Of a stretch of 64,000 nucleotides of DNA, positions 55,249-63,604 are shown in pieces. Within the stretch, counting starts at the first letter, position 1; each line of letters opens with the position of its first letter. Source of the stretch: Caldithrix sp. (GTDB lineage: Bacteria; Zhuqueibacterota; Zhuqueibacteria; Thermofontimicrobiales; Sulfurfontimicrobiaceae); assembly GCA_020722815.1 (NCBI GenBank), contig DYKB01000007.1, positions 65,825 through 129,824 of the forward strand, written 5' to 3'. The notes beneath the pieces are model-generated. The model saw only the letters and a program-made list of their open reading frames with translations. It searched no databases and had not been told where the DNA came from. A program made the translations under genes and the position numbers.

Positions 55249-55970
55249 GAAGATTTCACCTCCTTTCTTGTTAAAACTCTTAGGAAACGTTCTATCAAAA
55301 AGAGAAATTCAGTTATCAAGCATTCGCCTCATTCTGTCCTCAGCAGTGAAACATTCGCAGATGGTGTCTGGTAAATTCTGGATATTGTGCATCTGCTCAA
55401 AGATAATGATTAAAAAAATTTTCCCCACGCCTCAACCTGCTTCAGGACGGGAGGCTTTATTTAAAAAAATAAAAGGATAAATGTACAATATTAAATAATT
55501 AAAGTCAATAGAATATTTTAATTTTTTTCGATTTTTTCGCTAAATATTTCAACTCCGGCTAATTTTCGTTTGCCCTAATTTTCGCAGCTCTTTTCTCGCA
55601 TGTGCCAGTTGAATCATTGTGGGAGAAAAGCCAAAGGATAATGACTTGTCATTCCGAGCGAAGTCAGAATTTGGCGAGTATTGAAAAGTATCGATTTTTA
55701 CTCCACTTTGCTCTGTTCTAAATGATAAAAGTAACTTCTTTAAATTGGTCACATAAATCAAGTATTTTTTGATATTCTTAATCAATCAAAATCAAAAACA
55801 GTGAAGATTTTCATTAATTGGTTCATTTGAAAATTGAATTCAAGGCAATTCCAATTTTAAAGATGACAAAATCTTTAAATTTCAAAACCGTATTAGGTTC
55901 TAAAATTGCTACTTAATAATAAAAATTGTTCATCCGTATTTTAAGTTAACAACTAAATTTTCAATTCGTT
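55249..55970. other. Long intergenic region between the cold-shock gene and second polysaccharide locus
   Basis: This 720-base stretch between divergent genes has no convincing coding frame. It contains the cold-shock ribosome site (next to 55249), a nested hairpin at 55428-55454 (GCCTC...GAGGC with CCTG/CAGG inside), and a repeat half-site TTGTCATTCCGAGCGAAGTC at 55646-55665. A short minus-strand frame (55549-55785) crosses that half-site and looks repeat-derived. The 185 bases before 55971 are AT-rich and probably hold the polysaccharide operon promoter. Confidence 0.55.
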
Positions 55971-57332
55971 ATGATAAATCAGGTACAGCAACAAAAGCCA
56001 ATTACATTAAAGAAATTCGTTTTTTTACTTTTTAAACGAAGACTGATTTTTATCACGTTGTTTATTTCAATTGTGGGAGCGGCTACAATTGGCAGTCTTT
56101 TTTCGCCTTCAATTTATGAATCCACTTCAAAAATTATACTGGAGCGCGATATTGAAGCAGAAAAGGCAATGTTGTTTCGGATGAACGTCAATAATTATAC
56201 GCCGCAGATTGATTATTTAAATGCCGAAACCGAAATCATAAAAAGTCGCCCCGTTGCTGAAGAGGTAATCCGACAATTAAATATTCCCAAGAGAACGGTC
56301 GAGAGTTTATTATTAAACCTTCAAATTGAACGCCCACGTAATTCGAATGTCATCAATATTACCTTTCAGGATAAAAATCCCGTGTTGACCTCTCAGGTAG
56401 TAGATGAGGTCATCAAAGCATTTATAAAATATCGTTCCCAAATTTACAGTGACTCAATCTCTTTGCAATTTTTTGATAAACAACTCTCCAAAGCAGCAAG
56501 ACGTCTGGATAGCCTGCAACTATTGATGGCCAGGTTTAAAAGCGAAGAAGCGATTATATCTTCGTCAAAACAAGGTGAAATACTTTCTAAAAAATTGGCG
56601 GATTTTGAAAATGCGCTCACCAGCGCCAAAACCGAACGAATCGGGCGTGAAGCGAAACTCAAAATTATTAAATCTCAACTCAATCAAAATAATTTTAATA
56701 TTCCGGCTACCGAAATCAGTGACAGCCCCAGTCAAAAAGACTATTTGACGAAACTGAAAAATCAATTGCTTGAATTTGAAATGATGCGCGAACGATTACT
56801 TCAGAAGTATAAGCCGGGATATTCCGAAGTAGTTGAAATTGAAAATGAAATTCAGACCACCAGGACACATATTCGAAAAGAAGTGGATCAAATTATAAAT
56901 CAGGAAGAGACGGCTATTCAGGCCCTTCTTGCTGAAGAAGAAACGCTTCAAAATTCGATTCAGCAGCTTTATCAGGAGATAAAAAATCATTCGCAGCAGG
57001 AATATAAATTATCCGAAATAGAACGGGATATCGAAGATATTCAGGAAATGTATTCGCTTTTCAGGAAGCAACGGGAAGAAGCACGAATTTCGCTGGCAAA
57101 AGCGGAAAATATTATCAAAATTCGCATCATTGAGCCGCCGTTTGTTCCAAAAAATCCGGTTAAGCCAAAACGAAAATTGAATATTTTACTGTCAATTCTG
57201 GTATCAATTGGACTTATAATTCTCATTACCTTTATTGGTGGCTATTTTGATCATTCGTTAAATACGGCCGAAGATGTTGAATATTATTTGCATCTACCGT
57301 TGTTGGCATCAATTCGGGAAATTAAACGGTAG
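55971..57332 (+). CDS. Wzz-type polysaccharide chain-length determinant
   Basis: The 453-residue protein has a first helix near residues 28-48, a Wzz segment (GSLFSPSIYESTSKIILERD), a long coiled-coil region, and a second helix near 410-430 after PFVPKNPVKPKRK, the PxxP motif of this family. There is no kinase domain, so the regulator is the separate downstream protein. This is the split form of Wzc, with the pieces encoded as three genes. No Shine-Dalgarno is seen. Confidence 0.9.
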   Translation: MINQVQQQKPITLKKFVFLLFKRRLIFITLFISIVGAATIGSLFSPSIYESTSKIILERDIEAEKAMLFRMNVNNYTPQIDYLNAETEIIKSRPVAEEVIRQLNIPKRTVESLLLNLQIERPRNSNVINITFQDKNPVLTSQVVDEVIKAFIKYRSQIYSDSISLQFFDKQLSKAARRLDSLQLLMARFKSEEAIISSSKQGEILSKKLADFENALTSAKTERIGREAKLKIIKSQLNQNNFNIPATEISDSPSQKDYLTKLKNQLLEFEMMRERLLQKYKPGYSEVVEIENEIQTTRTHIRKEVDQIINQEETAIQALLAEEETLQNSIQQLYQEIKNHSQQEYKLSEIERDIEDIQEMYSLFRKQREEARISLAKAENIIKIRIIEPPFVPKNPVKPKRKLNILLSILVSIGLIILITFIGGYFDHSLNTAEDVEYYLHLPLLASIREIKR

Positions 57333-57338
57333 CATCAC

Positions 57339-58613
57339 CTGTATCTTAAATATTATAATTTCACTGAATGGCCATTTTTAAATAATTTTGATTTGCGGTT
57401 TGAAATAGAAACCGAAAAGTACCAGGAAGCGTATGCGCGCCTTAAATACGCCATTCAGGAAGGAAATGGTTTCGCACTTCTGACAGGGGAGGAAGGTACT
57501 GGAAAATCATTTCTGATATCCCGAATTATGCCGGAATTGCCCAAAAATTACAAAATTATCCGGGTGTCCGGAACGCAGTTGAGTGCCATTGTTTTGCTTC
57601 GGTCACTCTGCCGTTCTTTCGAATTAAAAGTCTCCGGTACAAAAGACGAATTGATTATTCAATTAAATCAATATTTAAATCGGCAGGAAACAAACGAAAA
57701 AGCAGTTGTTTTTATAGAGGAGGCGCATCTATTAAAACCAGGTTTTCTTGAAGAAATCCGGCTACTTTCTAACCTGGAAACCGCATCTGATAAATTAATC
57801 CAAATAATTTTGGCTGGTCAGCCATCTTTTCATCAGATTCTGGCGCTTCCACAATTACGGCAATTGAAACAACGAATTTCAATTGAAGCGGTTTTGGACA
57901 GGTTGAACTTCATGGCGATGAAGCACTATATTCATCAGCGTATCAAAATAGCCGGTTGTTCCGATGTGAATTTATTCACTGAGCAGGCGTACGATGACCT
58001 TTACAAGATAACCAACGGGATACCCGCAAAAATTAATTATTACGCTGATCGGGCTTTATTTTTTGGCTATTTGCAGCAACAATCGCCGATATCCCATTTA
58101 ATTATCCAGCAAATCAATCTGCTGGAACAGCATGAAAATGAGAAAAAAAATTTACCTGAAAATATCTTGTCGACTGTTTCGTCGCCAGCTTTAGACGTTT
58201 TTAATGTAATTTCACCTGTTAAACGTGCCAGGATTCGGTGGATCACGGGGATTTTTATTCTTATTTTTTCGATGATTTTTATTTATGAGTTAATATATAA
58301 CCGGAAATTTACATATATAACTGAACCACAGGCTGTTAGTCTGAATCAGGGGGTATTAATTGATTCATCATTCCGAAAAGATGATGATTGGTATCGGAAG
58401 AAAATGAATTTAAAGAAAGAACCTGCATATTTATCATTTTCAGACGGGGTCCGACAATTAGCAGAATTTAGTCAATCCGGGAAATCGATGGCACTCATTA
58501 AAAGAATAGTTAACAAAAAGGACACGCTTTATCAAATTATCGTATTTCCGAATGACAAAATTAAGGATAAAATATCCCCAGTCAATCACGAGAAGCGAAT
58601 CAGTCGGAAATAA
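57339..58613 (+). CDS. ExeA-like AAA ATPase of polysaccharide locus, probable CTG start
   Basis: The protein has Walker A GEEGTGKS (about residue 50) and Walker B VVFIEEAHLL, then a helical region, a single helix (WITGIFILIFSMIFIYELI) and a C-terminal extracytoplasmic part. The layout fits ExeA-like ATPases found in exosortase-type polysaccharide loci. The first ATG/GTG/TTG in frame is a TTG at 57393. However, the frame is open from 57333 and translates as YLKYYNFTEWPFLNNFDLR from CTG at 57339, which closely matches the family N-terminus (MYLxxFxLxxxPF). CTG 57339 is therefore proposed, six bases after the wzz stop. Confidence 0.85.
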   Translation: MYLKYYNFTEWPFLNNFDLRFEIETEKYQEAYARLKYAIQEGNGFALLTGEEGTGKSFLISRIMPELPKNYKIIRVSGTQLSAIVLLRSLCRSFELKVSGTKDELIIQLNQYLNRQETNEKAVVFIEEAHLLKPGFLEEIRLLSNLETASDKLIQIILAGQPSFHQILALPQLRQLKQRISIEAVLDRLNFMAMKHYIHQRIKIAGCSDVNLFTEQAYDDLYKITNGIPAKINYYADRALFFGYLQQQSPISHLIIQQINLLEQHENEKKNLPENILSTVSSPALDVFNVISPVKRARIRWITGIFILIFSMIFIYELIYNRKFTYITEPQAVSLNQGVLIDSSFRKDDDWYRKKMNLKKEPAYLSFSDGVRQLAEFSQSGKSMALIKRIVNKKDTLYQIIVFPNDKIKDKISPVNHEKRISRK

Positions 58614-58788
58614 TCAGATTAAACAAAACAGAATTTTATTGTAACCGTTCACAGTTACCGTCGTTATAGAGAACTGCTGTTAGTAGCGCTTAATTCAAAT
58701 GCACGCAATCCGGCAGAAGGGGTCTTTTAACTTTGAATCTTAAACCTGTGAACGCATATATTTTATTACTTTTAACTTATAAAATAAC

Positions 58789-59592
58789 ATGGGTCTATTC
58801 AACGAAGCATTAAAAAAAACACAAGATCAGTCAGGGATAGAAAATCATACACCAGAAACAAATATTCAACGTGAAAAGAAAACCATGATTGATTTGAAAT
58901 TTACGAAAGCGTTGCTGGCAGATTTAAAAAATCTGCATGAGAATATTGAATTAATTTTGAATAAGCAGCCGAGAAAAATCATTGCCATTTCAAGTGCAGT
59001 GGAGGGGGAAGGCGTTTCAACATTATCAGCGAATTATGCCTTTTTACTCGCCCATTATTCAAATTTGATGTCCCATTATTTACATTTTTCGACTAGCAAT
59101 TTGGTTGCGAAAACGAATTTAAAAAATGAAGCCGTTTTAATTGATTTTAATCTCAAAAATCCATCGATACATCAACTTTTTAATCTCGATCGAGAAAAAG
59201 GATTAACTGAAATTTTGTTCGAAAATTTAGAGTATCAACGAACTTTAAAAACAATTTCTTTATCTGAACTGAAAATTATTACCGCCGGAAAACCAGTTAC
59301 CAACAGTGTGACGCTTCTGAAAAATGAGAAATTTGATCAATTATTACAGCAATTAAAACAAGAATTTAACTATATTATTCTGGATATGGCTCCGATTATT
59401 CCCAACGCAGATTTTATGGTTTTGGAAAAATTAATCGATGGGGTCATTCTGGTGGTGCAGGCGGGAGTCACCCATTGGGAGATCGTTCAAAAAGCACAAG
59501 CGAAATTAAGCGGCAGTGGAATTCCAATTTTAGGCGTTGCCTTGAATCGAAGGTCCTATTCAATTCCTGAATATATCTATCGCAAACTTTAG
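58789..59592 (+). CDS. CpsD/CapB-like protein with degenerate nucleotide-binding site
   Basis: The fold and order are those of the P-loop tyrosine kinases of polysaccharide loci: Walker A region SSAVEGEGVSTLSAN, Walker A' AVLIDFNLKNPS, Walker B YIILDMAPI and a late GVALNRRSYS. The Walker A lysine is replaced by valine (GEGVST in place of GxGKST), and the A' aspartates are reduced (DFN for DAD). About 15 extra residues lie between A and A'. The C-terminus has three tyrosines (SYSIPEYIYRKL) but no cluster. The protein is probably not an active kinase and may act as a scaffold for the Wzz protein encoded 1.5 kb upstream. Confidence 0.82.
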   Translation: MGLFNEALKKTQDQSGIENHTPETNIQREKKTMIDLKFTKALLADLKNLHENIELILNKQPRKIIAISSAVEGEGVSTLSANYAFLLAHYSNLMSHYLHFSTSNLVAKTNLKNEAVLIDFNLKNPSIHQLFNLDREKGLTEILFENLEYQRTLKTISLSELKIITAGKPVTNSVTLLKNEKFDQLLQQLKQEFNYIILDMAPIIPNADFMVLEKLIDGVILVVQAGVTHWEIVQKAQAKLSGSGIPILGVALNRRSYSIPEYIYRKL

Positions 59593-59617
59593 AACAGTTT
59601 TAAACAGTATTTCCCAA

Positions 59618-60205
59618 TCAGGGGAAAAGCTGATGTTTTAACTTCTTTTTTAACATTTCACGGGCGCGAAAAATTCGGGCTTTCACGGTTCCTAAAGGAA
59701 TGTCCATCAATTCAGCAATTTCTTCATAAGATTTTTCTTCCTGATGCCGGTATATAATTGACAGACGGTACTTCTCAGGAAGCTCTTCGATGGCATCTTG
59801 TATAATTTTATTTTTTTCGGTGTCTAAAAGATCGCGATCAGCCGTTAAATTTACATCCGGAAACTCACGTTTGATGTCGCCATCTTTGGCTGCCATCGGT
59901 TTATCCAGCGAACAAACTTTAAGCTTTTTTTTCCGAAAGTGGTCAATACAATTATTAATGGCGATCTTATATAGCCACGTGGAAAAGGCGTATTGTGCAT
60001 TAAAAGAAGAAAGCGAATTAAAAGCTTTAATAAAAGCTTCCTGAACCAGGTCTTCGGCTTCTTCTTTATTGCGGACCATTTTCACAATCACGCTAAATAC
60101 CGGACCCCGATATCGATCCAGAATTTCTTTGAATGCCTGTTGATCTCCATTCAGCGCGCGTTCAATCAGTTGTAAATCATTTGAATCCAAGCGTTCGCTA
60201 CCCAA
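59618..60205 (-). CDS. ECF RNA polymerase sigma factor
   Basis: This sigma-70 group 4 factor of 195 residues has regions 2 (YRGPVFSVIVKMVRNKEEAEDLVQEAFIKA then FSTWLYKIAINNCIDHFRKKK) and 4 (LPEKYRLSIIYRHQEEKSYEEIAELM, LGTVKARIFRARE). The predicted start is TTG, with no ATG in frame. No anti-sigma factor is next to it, which is unusual. It converges with the CpsD-like gene with a 25-base gap. Because it resembles the RpoE/SigW-like group, an envelope-stress role is possible. Confidence 0.92.
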   Translation of the reverse strand: MGSERLDSNDLQLIERALNGDQQAFKEILDRYRGPVFSVIVKMVRNKEEAEDLVQEAFIKAFNSLSSFNAQYAFSTWLYKIAINNCIDHFRKKKLKVCSLDKPMAAKDGDIKREFPDVNLTADRDLLDTEKNKIIQDAIEELPEKYRLSIIYRHQEEKSYEEIAELMDIPLGTVKARIFRAREMLKKKLKHQLFP

Positions 60206-60408
60206 ATCAATTCATTTATTTCAAAATTTTGGTTTATTACATATTACATCAAAATTTTCAAAGTGTCAAGAAGAAAATTATTGCAAATATAAAAATTTAG
60301 GATTATTTTTCAAGCTGACCGAGTACATCATCTTCATATTTTAATTGGTTATTTGAGCTAATTATTTGAAATTTAATAAATTATATATATTTAAGAGAGG
60401 ATATTCAA

Positions 60409-60786
60409 TTGATTTTTGGAATTGGGATTGATATTGTTGACATTGATCGATTTCAGGCCAGTGTTGATCGGTTTGGGGAGCGGTTTTATCAAAAAATATT
60501 TACAGCGATTGAATTGGCGTATTGTTTGAAAAAGGTAAATTCAATCGAATCCCTGGCGGTTCGTTGGGCAGCAAAAGAAGCCTTTTCAAAAGCGATAGGA
60601 ACAGGCTGGCGAAAACCATTTCACTGGAAGGATATTGAAGTTATTAACAATCCAGCCGGAAAGCCTTTTATATCATTAAAAGGCGAGTTGAATAATTTAT
60701 TAAAAAACAAGGTGATACATTTAAGTTTATCACATTCGAAAACTAGTGCAATTGCTTTTGTTGTGATAGCGGAAAATATTCAGTAG
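60409..60786 (+). CDS. acpS: Holo-acyl-carrier-protein synthase
   Basis: AcpS attaches 4'-phosphopantetheine from CoA to ACP. The 125-residue protein has GIGIDIVDIDRF (metal-binding Asp), FTAIELAYC and RWAAKEAFSKAIGTG, which complete the active site. The start codon is TTG with GAGAGG eight bases upstream. Here it is on the plus strand, between the sigma factor and an orphan gene. Confidence 0.94.
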   Translation: MIFGIGIDIVDIDRFQASVDRFGERFYQKIFTAIELAYCLKKVNSIESLAVRWAAKEAFSKAIGTGWRKPFHWKDIEVINNPAGKPFISLKGELNNLLKNKVIHLSLSHSKTSAIAFVVIAENIQ

Positions 60787-60805
60787 AAATTCTGTTAAAT
60801 ATAAA

Positions 60806-60864
60806 GGAAGCTCCAATCTATTGATGAATTATCCAGGGTGTAGTGCATACAGACTGGAGCTTCC
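60806..60864. repeat. Inverted repeat
   Basis: GGAAGCTCCAATCT (60806-60819) and AGACTGGAGCTTCC (60851-60864) pair at 13 of 14 positions around a 31-base loop. It lies between the convergent acpS and orphan genes. There is no T-run, so a terminator role is uncertain; it could be an mRNA-stabilising hairpin. Confidence 0.55.
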
Positions 60865-60913
60865 AGGTCTCTGAGGGGGTAATTGGTCTAAAAAAGTCCT
60901 TAGGAAATGGCGA

Positions 60914-61426
60914 TTAAGATTCTGACATTAAAAATGCGTTGGTTTTGATATGGTTTAACCATCGATCCATTTCATTCTTCTTCTGCCGAAGCTTTTCGGC
61001 AGATTCACGCAGTGTTAAGTTTAAATCATGATTTGTGTAATTATTAGTAATATTAACAATTTCTACGCCATTATTTGAATATTTATTTACGGAAACGTTT
61101 GATTTTGTGATTTTTTTACTGCGTGAATTTTGTTCGACACCATTTTTTAGCAACGCAATCGATTTATTTAGCAGTGGAAATACTTCTTCTATTAAGTTGT
61201 TGTAACGAGCGATTCCTTGATTGTATATCTGCTCTTTTATTTTAGCACGGGCAATATAACTATCCAGCAGGTTGATTCGCTGTTCAACCAGCGAACTTTG
61301 CATGGCAACATCATTAAAATACTGAGGATTAATTTCTGAAAATCCTTTTAAGACAATATTCTTATTAGAATCAATTATCTTTTGGCATATATAATCATAA
61401 GCTTTTCGTAATATAATCTGTATCAT
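60914..61426 (-). CDS. Orphan coiled-coil protein
   Basis: I do not recognise this 170-residue protein. It is largely helical, with charged heptads near both ends (QSSLVEQRINLLDSYIARA; ESAEKLRQKKNEMDRWLNHI) and a polar serine- and asparagine-rich middle (NVSVNKYSNNGVEIVNITNN). There is no signal peptide. The ATG at 61426 has GGAGGTG six bases upstream, an almost perfect ribosome site, so it is likely well translated. No neighbour gives a hint of function. Confidence 0.75.
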   Translation of the reverse strand: MIQIILRKAYDYICQKIIDSNKNIVLKGFSEINPQYFNDVAMQSSLVEQRINLLDSYIARAKIKEQIYNQGIARYNNLIEEVFPLLNKSIALLKNGVEQNSRSKKITKSNVSVNKYSNNGVEIVNITNNYTNHDLNLTLRESAEKLRQKKNEMDRWLNHIKTNAFLMSES

Positions 61427-62063
61427 GGTACACCTCCAAGGATGACATATATGAAATAATATCATTCATCATGAATGAGGCGCATACCATAGCAAAGTAG
61501 ATGCCAAAACATAAAAATATTTAATTTCATAAAAATCAATAAGTTATAATTTTGTATAAAGTGATTGTTTTCCGTCCAATTACAAAAATGTTGGTTGAAA
61601 ATTGAGCAGTTGATACGGACAAAATTGTAATTGCCCTGATTTTTTGGGGGATTGAAATGCCAGTAGTTACAAAATCGAAATTGGAAAATCTATAAAATTG
61701 CAAAAAAGGGAGGTTTTGTTTTTGTAATTACAAATTTGTAGTCAAGGGGAGACGCTTCAGGGGCTCTTTTATGATTATTGATGGTTGAATCTAAAAGTTT
61801 TTCTTGATATTTAAAAAAAAATTTATTAAATTAAAATTTATGGCTAAAATATATAATTAAATTAGCGCTGGCAGGACCATGGGAATTAAGCACCGAATTA
61901 CCAGTCAAAAAAATTCCCGCTATCCCGGAAGTCTTAAAAAAATCCTGTCATCGCAAAATAAAAGAACTATTTTAGCATAGAAATAAAGAATAGAATAACG
62001 CGACCCGGATTGAGCGGATAATACTATCCATCTCGATAAACTGATAACTAAGGATATCAATCT
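61427..62063. other. AT-rich intergenic region with repeated TTGTAATT motifs
   Basis: This 640-base stretch separates the divergently read orphan genes at 60914 and 62064. No coding frame is convincing. The motif TTGTAATT or its complement occurs near 61578, 61625 and 61721, and the last is part of a perfect 14-base palindrome TTTGTAATTACAAA (61721-61734). These could be binding sites for a regulator, or chance in AT-rich DNA. Confidence 0.4.
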
Positions 62064-62540
62064 ATGAATCGGCATGAAATTGGAAATGAAGTTGAGGCAT
62101 ATTGTACAAAATGTAAGCGTGATACCCTTCATATTGTCACGGCGGCTGATGGGGGTGTGATTTCCCGCGTCATGTGTCAAACCTGTAAAAGTTATCATAA
62201 ATATAAGCCGCCAGCAGCAGAACAGACAGTCGAACCGACGGTGAAGATTAAAAAGGCGAAAGCTGTAAAAGAGAAAAAGGTTGGTGAGACTAAGGAAAAG
62301 AAACCGAAAGCCGCCAAACCTACCTCCAGAAAAATGCAAAATTTTGAGCTGATTCTCGAAGATCATCCCAAAAGTGATCGAATTGCCTATGAGTTGGCGG
62401 GTAGTTACACGAAAGGAATGGTTTTAGAGCATAAGGTGTTTGGTACTGGCGTCGTAAAAAGCGTTATTTCGGATACTAAAATTCAAGTCCAATTTCGTGA
62501 AGGAATGAAAATTTTAGTGCAAAATTATAAAACTGAATAA
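62064..62540 (+). CDS. Zinc-ribbon protein with basic linker and small C-terminal domain
   Basis: The 158-residue protein has a CxxC pair (AYCTKCKRD) and a second (MCQTCKSYH), a zinc-ribbon pattern, in the first 50 residues. A lysine-rich linker follows (EKKVGETKEKKPKAAKPTS). The C-terminal 60 residues (GMVLEHKVFGTGVVKSVISD then KIQVQFREGMKILVQN) resemble the small beta-barrel found at the C-terminus of UvrD/PcrA helicases or CarD-like proteins. Nucleic-acid binding is likely from this combination. AAGGA lies about nine bases before the ATG. The function is unknown. Confidence 0.8.
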   Translation: MNRHEIGNEVEAYCTKCKRDTLHIVTAADGGVISRVMCQTCKSYHKYKPPAAEQTVEPTVKIKKAKAVKEKKVGETKEKKPKAAKPTSRKMQNFELILEDHPKSDRIAYELAGSYTKGMVLEHKVFGTGVVKSVISDTKIQVQFREGMKILVQNYKTE

Positions 62541-62572
62541 ATTTTTTTTAACAACTTCATGGCCATCCATTT

Positions 62573-63604
62573 TTATTCTACAGGTTTCATGAAAACTTCA
62601 CCCGTCTGATCTGGTTGACTATTTACCACGATTTCTATTTTTTTAAACGCCTGAATGACTTTAATATTTGTTAAAAAATGTGAAGTTATCTTGTGAATCG
62701 TAAAATGAGCCGCTTTTCCTGTCAATGCTAACGGCAATAATAATTGATCTGCCAGATGTTCATCGATTGCAGCCGCTTTCGTCATAAAATTTAAAAAAGT
62801 GTCAACCGTTTCATTGGCGACCTGCTCGGCTGGTTTTCCGCGTGCGCCAAGCGAGAAATAGCAAACCTGGCTATTTTCAAATTCTGCCAGTAAAAGATAA
62901 GTTGTACCGGGTGATGGCGCTTTCATTGTTTCGATTTTTGTTTCCACAGAAAGGCCCTGCTGTTCGAGTCGCCGTTGACCCTGGTGCGCCTGTCTCCTGG
63001 CGATTTCAATGTCCAGATTCGATACTGCAGAAAGCGCTTGTATTTTATGTAAAATCCCTCGTTTAATACAAATAAAATTTTCACGCGTTTGAAATGGCTG
63101 GATATTCCCGATAATTTTACCACCACCCTGGGGGAAAAACCCAGCCTGAACTAATTTTAAGGAAAATTCAAATCCAAGTCGCCGCATAAAAAGCAGCCAA
63201 TGTTTTTCCAGAAAATCAAAAGTCGGGCTCCAAGGGACGTGTGTTCCGCCGGTAATTGTAATGGAGGAGGTTGATTTTGAAAAACTTAATGGATAGGCCA
63301 CGGTCTGGAGCAAAAGAGTTGTTGCCCCGGCCGTTCCAATATCCCAGTGATAGTTGCCGGGCTGGATTTTTTGGGGGATAAAAATGACTTCTGGCGAATT
63401 CAGGGTGGCACCTTGAACATTCGCACGACATATCTGCTGCATAGCCGTTACCGCCGTGAGATGTTGCGCTTTTAAGCCAGGTTGTTTACGATTTGATCGA
63501 ATATTTTTAAGGGTGAAGGGAACTCCTGTCAGTGCTGACAAGCTCAAAGCGGTCCGCAGTATTTGACCGCCACCTTCTCCTTCAGAACCATCTAAAATTA
63601 GCAT
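62573..63604 (-). CDS. rtcA: RNA 3'-terminal phosphate cyclase
   Basis: RtcA converts RNA 3'-phosphate ends to 2',3'-cyclic phosphates using ATP. The 343-residue protein starts DGSEGEGGGQILRTALSLSA, the family signature. The catalytic histidine is in IDEHLADQLLLPLAL near residue 285. A GGTHVPWSPTFDFLEKHW segment is also typical. No rtcB or rtcR lies in the window, so the repair partner is elsewhere or absent. Confidence 0.94.
   Translation of the reverse strand: MLILDGSEGEGGGQILRTALSLSALTGVPFTLKNIRSNRKQPGLKAQHLTAVTAMQQICRANVQGATLNSPEVIFIPQKIQPGNYHWDIGTAGATTLLLQTVAYPLSFSKSTSSITITGGTHVPWSPTFDFLEKHWLLFMRRLGFEFSLKLVQAGFFPQGGGKIIGNIQPFQTRENFICIKRGILHKIQALSAVSNLDIEIARRQAHQGQRRLEQQGLSVETKIETMKAPSPGTTYLLLAEFENSQVCYFSLGARGKPAEQVANETVDTFLNFMTKAAAIDEHLADQLLLPLALTGKAAHFTIHKITSHFLTNIKVIQAFKKIEIVVNSQPDQTGEVFMKPVE

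Noticed and set aside
55202..55480. A 92-codon plus-strand frame
   Set aside because: It runs through the antisense of the cold-shock start region and its leader; no supporting feature.
55549..55785. A 78-codon minus-strand frame
   Set aside because: It crosses a TTGTCATTCCGAGCG repeat half-site, has no ribosome site, and looks like repeat-derived translation.
59610..59627. Hairpin TTTCCC/GGGAAA between the CpsD-like and sigma-factor genes
   Set aside because: Only six pairs and no T-run on either side, so not called a terminator.
61920..62366. A 148-codon minus-strand frame
   Set aside because: It overlaps the zinc-ribbon gene in antisense and translates to a phenylalanine-rich sequence without family features.
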